Shown: positions 24,516 through 33,413, counted from the first letter of the stretch. The stretch is 64,000 bases of DNA from Chryseobacterium gleum (GCF_900636535.1 NZ_LR134289.1:2542001-2606000); one strand, 5' to 3'. Translations and numbers: made by a program. Notes: generated by a model from the letters alone, not told the origin.

Positions 24516-26441
24516 TTAATCCAGTTGGGTTCCTAAGTATTCCCACTCCTGCAATGCTGTATCTAAGTCTTCCTTAGCTTTATTATACTGCTCCAGGGTT
24601 TCGTCTGAAGGATTTTCTTTGGCAAAAGAAGCTTCCATCGCTTCAATTTTGGCTTCAAGCTCAGAAATTCTTTCTTCTACTTTCTTGATTTTATTCTGAA
24701 TATTTTTCTGTTCCTTGCTGACAATATTTGAACTCTGGCTAACTACAACAGGTTTTTCCTCAACTTTCTTAGGTTCTTCCTTCACTTCATTATGAAGTTT
24801 GGCTTTTTCTGCAGAAATCTCCCTGATGGTTTCCTTTTGTCTGTACTCAAGATATTCGTTGATATCTCCAAGGAATTCTTTCATTTTCCCGTCACGGAAC
24901 TCGTAGATCTTATCACAAAGTCCCTGCAGGAATTCCCTGTCGTGCGAAATCACAATAAGTGTTCCTTCAAAGTTCTGCAATGCCAGCTTGATGATTTCCT
25001 TAGACTGGATATCAAGGTGGTTGGTAGGTTCGTCCATGATCAGTGTATTGAAAGGACGAAGCAACAGCTTACAAAGTGCCAGACGGTTTCTCTCTCCTCC
25101 GGAAAGTACTTTTGTTTTCTTGGTAACGGCATCTCCCTGGAATAAGAAAGATCCTAATAAATCTCTTACTCTCGGTCTTGTTTCTTCCGTTGCTGCATCT
25201 TCAGCTTCTTCCAGAACCGTTTTATTAGGTGTTAATACCTCTTCCTGATTCTGTGCGAAGTATCCGATATTAACATTGTGCCCAAGATTCCAGGTTCCTG
25301 AATAATCTTTAATATCTCCAGCCAGAATTTTAGCCAGTGTAGTTTTTCCCTGTCCGTTCTGTCCTAAAAGGGCAATTCTATCTCCTCTCTGAACGATGAA
25401 ATCTACATTATCAAAAATCTGTTTGTTACCGTAAGCCTTACCAAGGTTTACCGCTTCGAAAATTACTTTTCCCGGAACCATAGACTGTACGAAACGGATA
25501 TTGAATTTTGAAACGTCTTCATTATCAACTTCAATACGTTCTATTTTATCCAGCTTTTTAATAAGTGATTGTGCGAAAGAAGCTTTTGTAGCACTTGCAC
25601 GGAACTTATTGATATTGTCTTCCATCTGCTTGATCTCCGCGTCCTGATTCTTTTTAGCCTGAATCAGTTTCTCACGGCGGTCTTCTCTCATGATGAGATA
25701 TTTGGAATAGTTGGCTTTATAATCGTCAACCTTTTTATTGTTGATATCGAAAGTACGGTTACAAACCGCTGTCATAAACTGCTTATCGTGACTTACCAGA
25801 ACAATAGCTCCCGGATAGTCTTTAAGGAAGTTTTCAAGCCAGATGATGGATTCCATATCGAGGTGGTTGGTAGGCTCATCGAGAAGCATGATATCATTCT
25901 TCTGAAGCAGCAATTTTGCCAGTTCAATTCTCATTCTCCATCCTCCGGAAAATTCATCGGTAATCTTTTGGAAATCATCTGCTTTAAATCCTAAACCAAA
26001 CAATACTTTTTCCATATCACCTTCAAGATTGTAGGCATCATGGTTCATCAAAAGATCATTCAGCTCTGTCATTTTATTAATCAGGTCCGTATAAGAATCA
26101 CTTTCGTAGTCTGTTCTGACTGCCATCTGGTGGTTGACTTCTTCAAGCTCGTTTTTCCAGGCATTAATCTGTTCAAAAGCCTGCATGGTTTCATCCCAAA
26201 CCGTTCTCCCTTTTACGAAGTCAAGATCCTGCTTCAGGAAACCAATGGTAATACTTCCTTCTGTCACCACTTCTCCTTCATAGAAATTAATTTCTCCGGA
26301 AAGCATTTTCAATAAAGTGGATTTCCCTGCTCCATTTTTACCTACCAGACCTACTTTATCATCCTTTTTAATGGTGAAATTGACATTTTGAAATAAATAA
26401 TTTCCTGAATGATGTAATCCTAAACTCTGAACCGAAAGCAT
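24516..26441 (-). CDS. ABC-F family ATPase
   Basis: A 641-aa soluble protein with two ABC ATPase domains and no membrane domain. First domain: Walker A GLVGKNGAGKST, signature FSGGWRMRIELAKLLL, Walker B LLDEPTNHLD. A charged helical linker then leads to the second domain: LLGQNGQGKTT, LSGGERNRLALCKLLL, LIMDEPTNHLD. The C-terminal coiled coil (IQNKIKKVEERISELEAKIE) is typical of Uup/EttA-like ABC-F proteins acting on the ribosome. The start is the ATG at 26441 (MLSVQSLGLHHSG); 14 upstream codons are open but unlike the family. Confidence 0.92.
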   Translation of the reverse strand: MLSVQSLGLHHSGNYLFQNVNFTIKKDDKVGLVGKNGAGKSTLLKMLSGEINFYEGEVVTEGSITIGFLKQDLDFVKGRTVWDETMQAFEQINAWKNELEEVNHQMAVRTDYESDSYTDLINKMTELNDLLMNHDAYNLEGDMEKVLFGLGFKADDFQKITDEFSGGWRMRIELAKLLLQKNDIMLLDEPTNHLDMESIIWLENFLKDYPGAIVLVSHDKQFMTAVCNRTFDINNKKVDDYKANYSKYLIMREDRREKLIQAKKNQDAEIKQMEDNINKFRASATKASFAQSLIKKLDKIERIEVDNEDVSKFNIRFVQSMVPGKVIFEAVNLGKAYGNKQIFDNVDFIVQRGDRIALLGQNGQGKTTLAKILAGDIKDYSGTWNLGHNVNIGYFAQNQEEVLTPNKTVLEEAEDAATEETRPRVRDLLGSFLFQGDAVTKKTKVLSGGERNRLALCKLLLRPFNTLIMDEPTNHLDIQSKEIIKLALQNFEGTLIVISHDREFLQGLCDKIYEFRDGKMKEFLGDINEYLEYRQKETIREISAEKAKLHNEVKEEPKKVEEKPVVVSQSSNIVSKEQKNIQNKIKKVEERISELEAKIEAMEASFAKENPSDETLEQYNKAKEDLDTALQEWEYLGTQLD

Positions 26442-26566
26442 CTTAATTATAATTAGTAATGAATAATGAATTTTCGCCGGCAAAAATACGGAAAAAGAAA
26501 TGAATAGCCCAGAAATAAAAAAACGGTCTGTTGTAAATCAATTTCTTCTATAGAAGTGAGGCTTAA

Positions 26567-26596
26567 AAAAAGGAGACACCATCAGATGTCTCCTAA
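26567..26596 (-). terminator. Terminator of the DUF2235 gene
   Basis: Stem AGGAGACA (26571-26578) / TGTCTCCT (26587-26594) with Ts following on the minus strand. Confidence 0.85.
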
Positions 26597-26625
26597 CCTA
26601 AATTTAAAACTGAGAAGCGTTGGCA

Positions 26626-27978
26626 CTACTTATTTATTTCACTGAATGCGATCTTTTCCGGTGCTTTTAAAATGGAACGGATCCAGATATCATTATTCGG
26701 GACACTGGTTCCATAGAGAAAGTCTGCTACAAAACTGTCTTCCGGCAGGTGGAGTTCTGCAGAAAGTCTCGTACAGCTCGTCTGATCAACAGAGGTACTG
26801 CTTGAAACGTTTAATCCGTTATTGATCAGCTCAATATTAATTTCACGTTGAGTTCTATACCGAAAATTGTCACTGTATAATCCAAAGTTTGATGAAATAT
26901 GGATATAATCCGCAAATTTTCCAAAATCATAAACCGGCTTTTTGTTTACAGACAGATCTTTGATATATTCTTTCATTTTGATATAAAACCGATCGAGAAA
27001 AGAATGCCTGTTATAGTCTGTTCCGAAATAAGCTTCATTCCCGGCACTAAACACAGCTGATATTGTATTGGTTTCATCCATCATCAGCTTTCCATAAATT
27101 TTTGACAGCTCATTATACACTCTATCTCGGCAAACATAAGCTTTTGAAAGTCCGTTGACTGTCTCAACTTCATATCCTGATAGCAATGCATTCCATATTT
27201 TATTTCCATCCGTATCCGTTTTTGTATTTCTTATTTCTGAAATATACCTATGCAGATCATCGGTATTGATAAACTCTGTGGAAATATATACAGATTGCGG
27301 CCCTTCCAGATATCCACCTCCTACATCAGCATGGTCTCCAGGCACAAAGATTTCTTTCCAAACAGATGACCTGGTTTGTGATTTCTGATCCTGCATCGCT
27401 TTTGAGTTTTCAAAGAAACCGGTAAGCGGAAAGAAAAACCTGCTCTCATTGACCGCACAGATGTGCAAAGCATTTTCTACACGGTCCGCAATACTCATAT
27501 TATACGTATTAAAAGGTTTGGACTCTACGGTATCAAAAGCACCTAAAAATTTTATTCTGCAATTTTCCGTTGCATAATCAGTCAAAAGCTGATTGCCAAA
27601 GGTTCTGGCCAGCATTCCTCCTCTCCCGAATCCGTATAAGTAAAAGTGATATTCCGCAGCCTCGTTCTTAACTATATTTTGTACAAAATCCCCGGCTTTC
27701 TGAAGTTTATCATCTGAAGAATACCCGTTTCCATAAGGTGGATTTGCGCAGGTTGCTATTGCAAAATTATTATCTTCATTACCTGTTACGGTACCAATTC
27801 CTTCAATATATATTTTTTCATCTCCAACGAATAAACTGTATAATTTATAGATATTGGTGAAGGTTCCATAATAGCTTTCATTATTATTCAGCGGTTTATC
27901 CGCTGAAAGAATATTTGCCCCATTGTTTCCTGTACCGTCAAAGAAAATCCCGACGGAAATCACTCTGCTGCCACTCAT
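26626..27978 (-). CDS. DUF2235/Tle1-like alpha/beta hydrolase-fold protein lacking the catalytic Ser
   Basis: A 450-aa protein with the DUF2235 layout seen in Tle1-type T6SS phospholipases: an N-terminal FFDGTGNNG (12-20), the nucleophile elbow at 116-121, FLGAFDTVES (145-153) and the acid/His region GDHADVGGGY (214-223). The usual elbow GFSRGA reads GFGRGG: Gly118 (codon GGG) replaces the Ser nucleophile. There is no signal peptide. Possible roles are an inactive binding relative, a structural domain or an enzyme with a different mechanism. No T6SS genes are adjacent. A terminator separates it from the two-component genes upstream. Confidence 0.75.
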   Translation of the reverse strand: MSGSRVISVGIFFDGTGNNGANILSADKPLNNNESYYGTFTNIYKLYSLFVGDEKIYIEGIGTVTGNEDNNFAIATCANPPYGNGYSSDDKLQKAGDFVQNIVKNEAAEYHFYLYGFGRGGMLARTFGNQLLTDYATENCRIKFLGAFDTVESKPFNTYNMSIADRVENALHICAVNESRFFFPLTGFFENSKAMQDQKSQTRSSVWKEIFVPGDHADVGGGYLEGPQSVYISTEFINTDDLHRYISEIRNTKTDTDGNKIWNALLSGYEVETVNGLSKAYVCRDRVYNELSKIYGKLMMDETNTISAVFSAGNEAYFGTDYNRHSFLDRFYIKMKEYIKDLSVNKKPVYDFGKFADYIHISSNFGLYSDNFRYRTQREINIELINNGLNVSSSTSVDQTSCTRLSAELHLPEDSFVADFLYGTSVPNNDIWIRSILKAPEKIAFSEINK

Positions 27979-28099
27979 GCTTTACTTTAATTTTTTATTA
28001 CAGATCGTGTTTGTGTTTTTTTTTACTAAGATCCCTGAAAGAGACATTTCAAAATAACAGAAGAAAAACAAGGCTGGCTAGAGTGAAAAGTACCAAATA

Positions 28100-28125
28100 A
28101 AAAATTCCGTATTTCTACGGAATCC
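28100..28125 (-). terminator. Terminator of the LuxR-type response regulator gene
   Basis: Stem ATTCCGTA (28104-28111) / TACGGAAT (28116-28123), loop TTTC, followed on the minus strand by TTTTTTATTT. Confidence 0.85.
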
Positions 28126-28127
28126 AA

Positions 28128-28805
28128 TTATATTTTTTCAAGTGAGTAAATATTGTTGACAATGGCATAGATGACTATTCCTACTGTATTTTTAGCGCCT
28201 ATCTTTTCCAGAATACGCTGCCTGTGACTTTCCACAGTTCTTGGACTGATGAACAGTTTTTCTCCGATTTCGTTATTGGTCAATTCTTGGCAGATCAGCT
28301 TTACAACATCTTTTTCTCTTTCGGAAAGTTCATCTTCTGTTTCAAAAAGGGATTTTTTTTTGGCTGAACTGTTCATATAGGTGAACAGCATCTGATGGTC
28401 TTCAGCAGTAAAGAAAACCCCGTTTTTATCCACCATTGTGATGGCTTCAATAAAAGTTTTTTTATTTGAGTTTTTGGGAAGAAATGCGGACACCCCCAGC
28501 TTGACCATATAGCCCAGAATAGAGGTTTTGTAATGGGAAGACAGGATAATAATTTTAAGGTCCGGATATTTTTCTTTAAGGATTTCTACCAGCTCAAAAC
28601 CGTTCATAGGTTTCATCTGAACGTCTATAAGGGCAATATCAGGAAAATCATCTTTTGAAAGTTTTCCGAGGTCCTCTATAAAATCGGGGCCATTATCAGC
28701 GGTAAGACTTACCGATATGTTTTTTTCATTGGACAGCAACATTTTTACTCCTTCGAGGATCAGCTGTTCATCATCAATCAGTGCTACTTTGATTTGGGAA
28801 CTCAT
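28128..28805 (-). CDS. NarL/LuxR-family response regulator
   Basis: A 225-aa two-domain regulator. The receiver domain starts IKVALIDDEQLILEGVKMLL, with the phospho-acceptor Asp in DIALIDVQMKPMNG and the Lys in FLPKNSNKKTF. The C-terminal HTH reads LSEREKDVVKLICQELTNNE followed by FISPRTVESHRQRILEKIGA. It overlaps the 3' end of the histidine kinase gene by 32 nt, so the two are translationally coupled partners. Target genes cannot be deduced from the window. Confidence 0.92.
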   Translation of the reverse strand: MSSQIKVALIDDEQLILEGVKMLLSNEKNISVSLTADNGPDFIEDLGKLSKDDFPDIALIDVQMKPMNGFELVEILKEKYPDLKIIILSSHYKTSILGYMVKLGVSAFLPKNSNKKTFIEAITMVDKNGVFFTAEDHQMLFTYMNSSAKKKSLFETEDELSEREKDVVKLICQELTNNEIGEKLFISPRTVESHRQRILEKIGAKNTVGIVIYAIVNNIYSLEKI

Positions 28806-29568
28806 GATATTTTGGAATTTTTATGATTAAACGACTTCCTTTATTCGAAAAAGTTTTTTTCCATTTGTGCGTGGCATTCAATGATTTGATACGGGATTCT
28901 ATATTTTTGATTCCCATTCCTTTTTTCACTTCTTCATATTCAAACCCCTGTCCGTTATCAGAAATGACAACCGCTGTATTTTCCGGATAATCTTTAATGT
29001 AAATCCAAAGATCCGTTGCATCCGAGTGTTTGATCACATTGGTAGTAAACTCCTGAATAATCCTGTACAGCTGAACTTCTGCAAAAAGGTCTTTCTTCTC
29101 ATATCCCGGCATTACCTGCAATGAGATATTAATTTTATGGGAAAGATTTGCAATCAGTTCTTCTACATATAAAACCAGCCCTACCGATTCCAGATTAACG
29201 GGATATAACGAATGGGAAATACTTCTGGCAGCATCAATCAGTGAAGACATCTGGCCATAGATATTTTTTTTGATCTGCTCGTCGCCTTGCGTGTCAAGGT
29301 TATTCAGCCATAAAGAAAGAATATTGAGACGGTTTCCGATATCATCATGAATCATGACTGCAATTCTTTTTCTTTCTTCTTCCTGAGCTTTAATGTTTTC
29401 CAGCACCAGTTTTTTCTGGTGAAGAACTTCCGCCTCATGCTGTGCATTCTTTTCCTTCATTATTCTGGTTATAAAGGTTCTGTAAGCCAGCAGAATAAAG
29501 GATACTATAACTGTTATGGTAACAATTATAAGGATCAGCAGGTTGATATTTAAGGTTACTTCTTTAAT
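28774..29568 (-). CDS. HisKA_3-type sensor histidine kinase
   Basis: A short membrane-anchored kinase pairing with the NarL-type regulator. From the ATG at 29460 it would be a 228-aa soluble protein starting in the coiled coil KEKNAQHEAEVLHQKK. The frame stays open upstream and encodes a typical single TM helix (NINLLILIIVTITVIVSFIL), but contains no ATG/GTG/TTG. The most plausible full-length start is ATT at 29566-29568 (264 aa), 10 nt before the stop of the upstream gene. The phospho-His is in AVMIHDDIGNRLN. The ATPase part has HSDATDLW and ISDNGQGFEYEEVKKGMG. Confidence 0.85.
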   Translation of the reverse strand: MKEVTLNINLLILIIVTITVIVSFILLAYRTFITRIMKEKNAQHEAEVLHQKKLVLENIKAQEEERKRIAVMIHDDIGNRLNILSLWLNNLDTQGDEQIKKNIYGQMSSLIDAARSISHSLYPVNLESVGLVLYVEELIANLSHKINISLQVMPGYEKKDLFAEVQLYRIIQEFTTNVIKHSDATDLWIYIKDYPENTAVVISDNGQGFEYEEVKKGMGIKNIESRIKSLNATHKWKKTFSNKGSRLIIKIPKYHEFPNQSSTD

Positions 29569-30179
29569 CTGAAAAAAGTATATAAAAATGAACAGTACAA
29601 AATACTCGAAAGAATATTATTGGCACTGAGAATAGTATAATAATCGTTTTCTGACAGGTTGGCGATCTGGTGCTGGATGATAAAAATAAATACCGACACG
29701 GAATAGTAGAAAAAAATACTGGCATCTGCAAGAAGAAAACGGTTCTGTAAAGACGTATTTTTAATTTCCCGGATCAGGATAAAACCTGAAAGACAGATGA
29801 TCATGATATTGGAAACCACTTTTGCAATATCAGCATTTGCAGGGTAATCAAATCCGTATTTTGAGATCATAAAACCTGCCGCGAATATACCAACAAGACC
29901 CAAAAAAGATTTTGGCCAATCCAACTTTCTGACAAATAAGCCGGCCAGTAGAAAAAATTCTCCTGCGATATATAAAGGATAGAGGAATGAGGTATCATTA
30001 AGACTGAATATATAAGGCAGCGCCAGATTCAGCAGCTCAATAAAAAAAAGAAAAACAGCATAATGACAATACTGCTTTTCTTTAGTAGTTAATATGCGGT
30101 ATTTTGCTGCTCCCAGCAGTATAACAGACAGAAGCAGTGCATAATTCAGGAATAAAATTGTCTTATAAAGTTCAGCCAT
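29556..30179 (-). CDS. Polytopic membrane protein, unknown
   Basis: A 207-aa protein with six to seven predicted hydrophobic helices and short loops, beginning MAELYKTILFLNYALLL and ending FLYTFFRLKK. No enzymatic motif is visible. Its stop codon overlaps the presumed 5' end of the histidine kinase, and the preceding gene ends 15 nt upstream. It is therefore probably part of the same transcript and may be a sensing or auxiliary membrane module for the two-component system; that is inferred from position only. Confidence 0.75.
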   Translation of the reverse strand: MAELYKTILFLNYALLLSVILLGAAKYRILTTKEKQYCHYAVFLFFIELLNLALPYIFSLNDTSFLYPLYIAGEFFLLAGLFVRKLDWPKSFLGLVGIFAAGFMISKYGFDYPANADIAKVVSNIMIICLSGFILIREIKNTSLQNRFLLADASIFFYYSVSVFIFIIQHQIANLSENDYYTILSANNILSSILYCSFLYTFFRLKK

Positions 30180-30194
30180 TCCTCAGCGTATCAT

Positions 30195-30974
30195 TTAAAA
30201 TTCGCAACCTACATCTACATCCGGTATACGGCAGATAGGCGGACATGGCTTGGCCCAGTCATAGGTATTGGAGATAGTATCTATACCCAGTTCTGCATTT
30301 CTGAGGTTTTCACGAAAAGAGATAAATATAAGCGTTACGAGCATCTTCCCATAAATATCATTGTATCTGATCCCGAAAGAACAGGTAATTCCTGCCAGTC
30401 CTTCATCTAAAAGGCAAAGGTCTGCTGTTGGAACATAGAATTTTCTGAAGATTCCGCTTCCTTCGTTTTCTCTGCTCTCTTTATAAAACCAGTCCATTCC
30501 TTCGTTTCTCCAACGTTGAATTGCTTCTACAGCTATATCCTGTTCAAGAATCGGCGTACTGCTTACCGGGAATCCCATATTCATATTTTTCTCAGTGCTT
30601 TCAAGATTTTTAGAAAGAACTGCATTTCTGATAACTGTATATTCCTTAATTTCCTGTAATTTAAGGTCTCGGTCAAGCTCAGTAAGGAAACTGTACGGAT
30701 ATTCTTTCAGATCTATTTTCCCGCCATCGTTATTCATAGGATAAAAAATAAGGATCAAACGATCTCTGTAAATTCCGACTGCCGCACAAAAGTCTTTATA
30801 ATCACTGAACCCCTTCATCCACTCAAGGTGGTCTCTGGAAATATTAAATACGTAATTGGTAGGAATAAGTTTTTGAAGTTTTGAAAAGTCAGAAAAGGAT
30901 GCTTTCCACTCATTTGATGCTGCTCTGCATTCTTCTACAGGCAGCATATAATCTACAATGTTTAATGTTGACAT
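30195..30974 (-). CDS. Unknown protein, possible internal duplication, Cys-rich tail
   Basis: I do not recognise this 259-aa protein. Two halves share a pattern of Trp/Phe-rich helix followed by a hydrophobic strand: SNEWKASFSDFSKLQKLIPT with LILIFYPM, and IQRWRNEGMDWFYKESRENE with LVTLIFISF. This suggests an ancient duplication. The C-terminus has three cysteines in KPCPPICRIPDVDVGCEF. No signal peptide with this start; ATGs exist at 30974 and 30980, and the frame extends to 31025. It lies 15 nt before the membrane protein gene and 62 nt after the DUF5715 gene, probably in one operon. Confidence 0.65.
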   Translation of the reverse strand: MSTLNIVDYMLPVEECRAASNEWKASFSDFSKLQKLIPTNYVFNISRDHLEWMKGFSDYKDFCAAVGIYRDRLILIFYPMNNDGGKIDLKEYPYSFLTELDRDLKLQEIKEYTVIRNAVLSKNLESTEKNMNMGFPVSSTPILEQDIAVEAIQRWRNEGMDWFYKESRENEGSGIFRKFYVPTADLCLLDEGLAGITCSFGIRYNDIYGKMLVTLIFISFRENLRNAELGIDTISNTYDWAKPCPPICRIPDVDVGCEF

Positions 30975-31036
30975 AAGCATAGTTTTTAGTCGTATAAAAA
31001 TAGATAAACTAAAGATGCTATGCAAGAGGGTTTTGA

Positions 31037-31657
31037 TTAATAATTTTTCACAGTAATATGATAACAGCTCTGCTGTTTTTCTTTAATATAATATATTCTA
31101 CCGGCCTTTTCATAATATTTTAAAACTTTCTCCAGCGCTATTTCCATTTTTGGATTGTATTTCAGAACGTTGTTGAATCTTATGTAAGAAATATCAAAGG
31201 AATTGCCGTAATTGTGAGAACTAATCCCAAGTGAGGCATTGGAATTCACTCTTCTCAGCCTGCATTGGTCTTCAAGAGTCCTGGTAATGGATGAAACAGT
31301 AAATGTACCGCCTTTTGTATCCTTACTGAACTTAGATCCTATTTTTTCCAGGGTGGTTTTTGCTTTGGTTACCATATAAGGCCTGCTGTAATCAAGTCTC
31401 TGAACCTGATACCCTTTTCCTGACTTTTTTATTTTGTGGAATTTACCGCTGTTGATATATTTCTGTACTGTTTTGGAGTCTTTCAGCAGCTTTAGCCCAA
31501 AACTCTTAGAAGCATCGAGGTGAGATTTATAAAGCGGTGTAGGTTCAACTTTCAATACAGTGGCAAGATCATAGCAGGGAAAAGCTTTTTTTGCTGCCTG
31601 CGAATAATGTAAACTATAAATAAAAGGTACAAAGACCACACATAAAAACTTTCTCAT
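31037..31657 (-). CDS. DUF5715-like secreted protein with M15 peptidase-type metal triad
   Basis: A 206-aa exported protein (N-terminal hydrophobic segment, about residues 3-20). The motif SSHNYGNSFDISYI gives His148 and Asp155 in HxxxxxxD spacing, and CYHITV gives His200. This is the zinc triad order of M15 (VanY/D-Ala-D-Ala carboxypeptidase-like) peptidases. I therefore expect a cell-wall peptidase fold. It resembles the DUF5715 family, whose activity I do not know. It heads a run of same-strand genes ending in the response regulator. Confidence 0.7.
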   Translation of the reverse strand: MRKFLCVVFVPFIYSLHYSQAAKKAFPCYDLATVLKVEPTPLYKSHLDASKSFGLKLLKDSKTVQKYINSGKFHKIKKSGKGYQVQRLDYSRPYMVTKAKTTLEKIGSKFSKDTKGGTFTVSSITRTLEDQCRLRRVNSNASLGISSHNYGNSFDISYIRFNNVLKYNPKMEIALEKVLKYYEKAGRIYYIKEKQQSCYHITVKNY

Positions 31658-31842
31658 TCACCAACCTTTAAAATTACAAATGAAAGATAAAACATTTATG
31701 TTATATCTTTCAAAACCGACTATAATACTCTCTAAATAAATCCCAAACAAACTTTACACCAAATTACAGATTTTGTAATTTTTGTTCTCTCTTTTTTGAA
31801 ATATTTTTTCAGATTTATCTTTTTACTTTAAGATTTAAATTT

Positions 31843-31850
31843 TACATTTG
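31843..31850 (+). promoter_or_regulatory. -7 box (TACATTTG) of aqpZ
   Basis: TACATTTG fits TAnnTTTG and lies 23 nt before the aquaporin ATG. The spacer upstream is T-rich but has no exact TTTG at 19-21 nt. Confidence 0.4.
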
Positions 31851-31873
31851 AGATACTTTAAACAATAAACAAT

Positions 31874-32593
31874 ATGATAAAAAAACTTTTCGCTGAATTT
31901 TTCGGCACATTTTGGCTTGTTTTCGGAGGTTGTGGAAGCGCTGTTTTTGCAGCCGGTGTTCCAGATATTGGCATCGGACTTTTAGGAGTTGCTTTAGCCT
32001 TCGGTCTTACTGTTCTTACCATGGCTTACGCTGTAGGACATATCTCAGGAGGACATTTTAACCCGGCTGTTTCTTTCGGACTTTTAGCAGGCGGAAGATT
32101 TCCGGCAAAAGATCTTATTCCTTACATTGTAGCCCAATGTCTGGGAGCGATTGTAGCAGCAGGATGTCTGTATACGATCCTTAACGGAGCCGGAGCGGTA
32201 GAATTCTCGAAACCCGGAGATTTCGCCACGAACTTTTACGGTGAGGCTGTTTACAATGGAAAGGCTTTCAGCATGGGGGCAGCTTTCCTGGCTGAGTTTT
32301 TATTAACAGCATTTTTCCTTATTGTGATTATGGGCGCTACAGACAAATGGGCTAACGGTAAATTTGCCGGTCTTGCCATTGGTCTTGCTCTTACTTTGAT
32401 CCACCTGATTTCCATCCCGATTACGAATACTTCTGTGAACCCTGCGAGATCACTTTCTCAGGCAGTTTTTGTGGGAGGAATTGCCATGTCGCAGCTTTGG
32501 CTGTTCTGGGTTGCTCCTATTTTGGGAGGAATTGTAGGAGGATTAATTTATAAGTTCCTACTTCAGAGAGACACAGCTGAAATTACAGATTAA
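31874..32593 (+). CDS. aqpZ: Aquaporin Z
   Basis: A 239-aa MIP-family channel with six membrane helices in the inner membrane. Both pore half-helix motifs are present: [11 protein letters not shown] and [12 protein letters not shown]. The residues around the second NPA and the overall length fit a water-selective AqpZ rather than a glycerol facilitator, which carries NPARD in the second motif. Followed by a clear intrinsic terminator; monocistronic. Confidence 0.95.
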   Translation: MIKKLFAEFFGTFWLVFGGCGSAVFAAGVPDIGIGLLGVALAFGLTVLTMAYAVGHISGGHFNPAVSFGLLAGGRFPAKDLIPYIVAQCLGAIVAAGCLYTILNGAGAVEFSKPGDFATNFYGEAVYNGKAFSMGAAFLAEFLLTAFFLIVIMGATDKWANGKFAGLAIGLALTLIHLISIPITNTSVNPARSLSQAVFVGGIAMSQLWLFWVAPILGGIVGGLIYKFLLQRDTAEITD

Positions 32594-32610
32594 TTTTAAA
32601 TAACATTCAA

Positions 32611-32648
32611 TGATAAAATCCTGTCAGGCGGCAGGATTTTATTTTTGA
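32611..32648 (+). terminator. Terminator of aqpZ
   Basis: A 9-bp stem AAAATCCTG (32615-32623) / CAGGATTTT (32632-32640), followed by ATTTTTG. Confidence 0.9.
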
Positions 32649-32859
32649 TTTTGAATAAATTGTTTTTAAATTCTTTGTAAACGCAAAGTTTTTATGAAGG
32701 AGAGCTTTTATTCAAGGCAGCAAAGTGGTTACGACTACGTCGCAGATGAAGCTAATTGTAATGTTTACTTAATAAGAATCAATGAAATTGATTTCTTCTT
32801 TGCATCCTTAAGACATACCAATAAGAAATTAAACTTTGCGTTAAAAAATTTTTTTTATC

Positions 32860-33404
32860 TTATTTCAGCTTTTTGATTTCAAAAGGATTTTTAAAGATCA
32901 GTTCTTCATGCTTTCCTTTGATCTCCATTTTGCGCTGAAGAAGGTTCAGGGCCATTTTTCTGATGAAAAGATCTTTATCATTCAGTTTCCAGTAAGAATC
33001 TTCATGGAGTTTTTTGGGTTGGCGGATCGGGTAAAACTCAGTTTCCCACGTGTCCACATTATGATAGAATTCAATAATTCCGCAATGTTCCGGAATAAGT
33101 TCAGCATCTACCATTCCCATCGGGAGCAGAAAGCTAAAAGAATTACACATATAATCTCCGCAGGAAATTTTATCATGTTTCAGAAATTTTTCGCCGGTAT
33201 CTTTATTCAGGTATGATTTTTTGAAATCATTTTTAAAATCACTTTTGAAAGTTTGATTTCAATTTCGTGACTGCCGCCTTCTGCATCAATGATCAGGATA
33301 TCTGCTTCCCAATCTGCCTGAAAATAATTCGTCAATACAATCTCTTTTTCAAAATCGCAGTGGGAATGGATGTAGGCGTGTATGAGTTCTTCTATTTTGA
33401 TCAT
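32860..33404 (-). pseudogene. Frameshifted PD-(D/E)XK-like (MmcB-type) gene
   Basis: Two adjacent minus-strand pieces form one gene interrupted by a single missing base in the 4-bp homopolymer at 33243-33246. The first piece runs MIKIEELIHAYIHSHCDFEK to HEIEIKLSK. Restoring one A continues as SDFKNDFKKSYLNKDTGEKF, then CGDY into MCNSFSFLLPMGM and the end at 32860. The repaired product is 181 aa. The pattern WEADILIID followed by EIEIKLSKSDF resembles the D...ExK core of PD-(D/E)XK nucleases of the MmcB type. Sequencing error and true decay cannot be separated here. Confidence 0.75.
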
Positions 33405-33413
33405 TGTTATGAC

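Noticed and set aside
26626..31657. Type VI secretion locus
   Set aside because: Only a DUF2235/Tle1-like protein is present; no Tss, Hcp, VgrG or PAAR genes are visible.
32694..32876. Small plus-strand ORF after aqpZ (60 aa)
   Set aside because: Low-complexity, AT-rich sequence with no homology-like pattern; its end overlaps the frameshifted nuclease-like gene.
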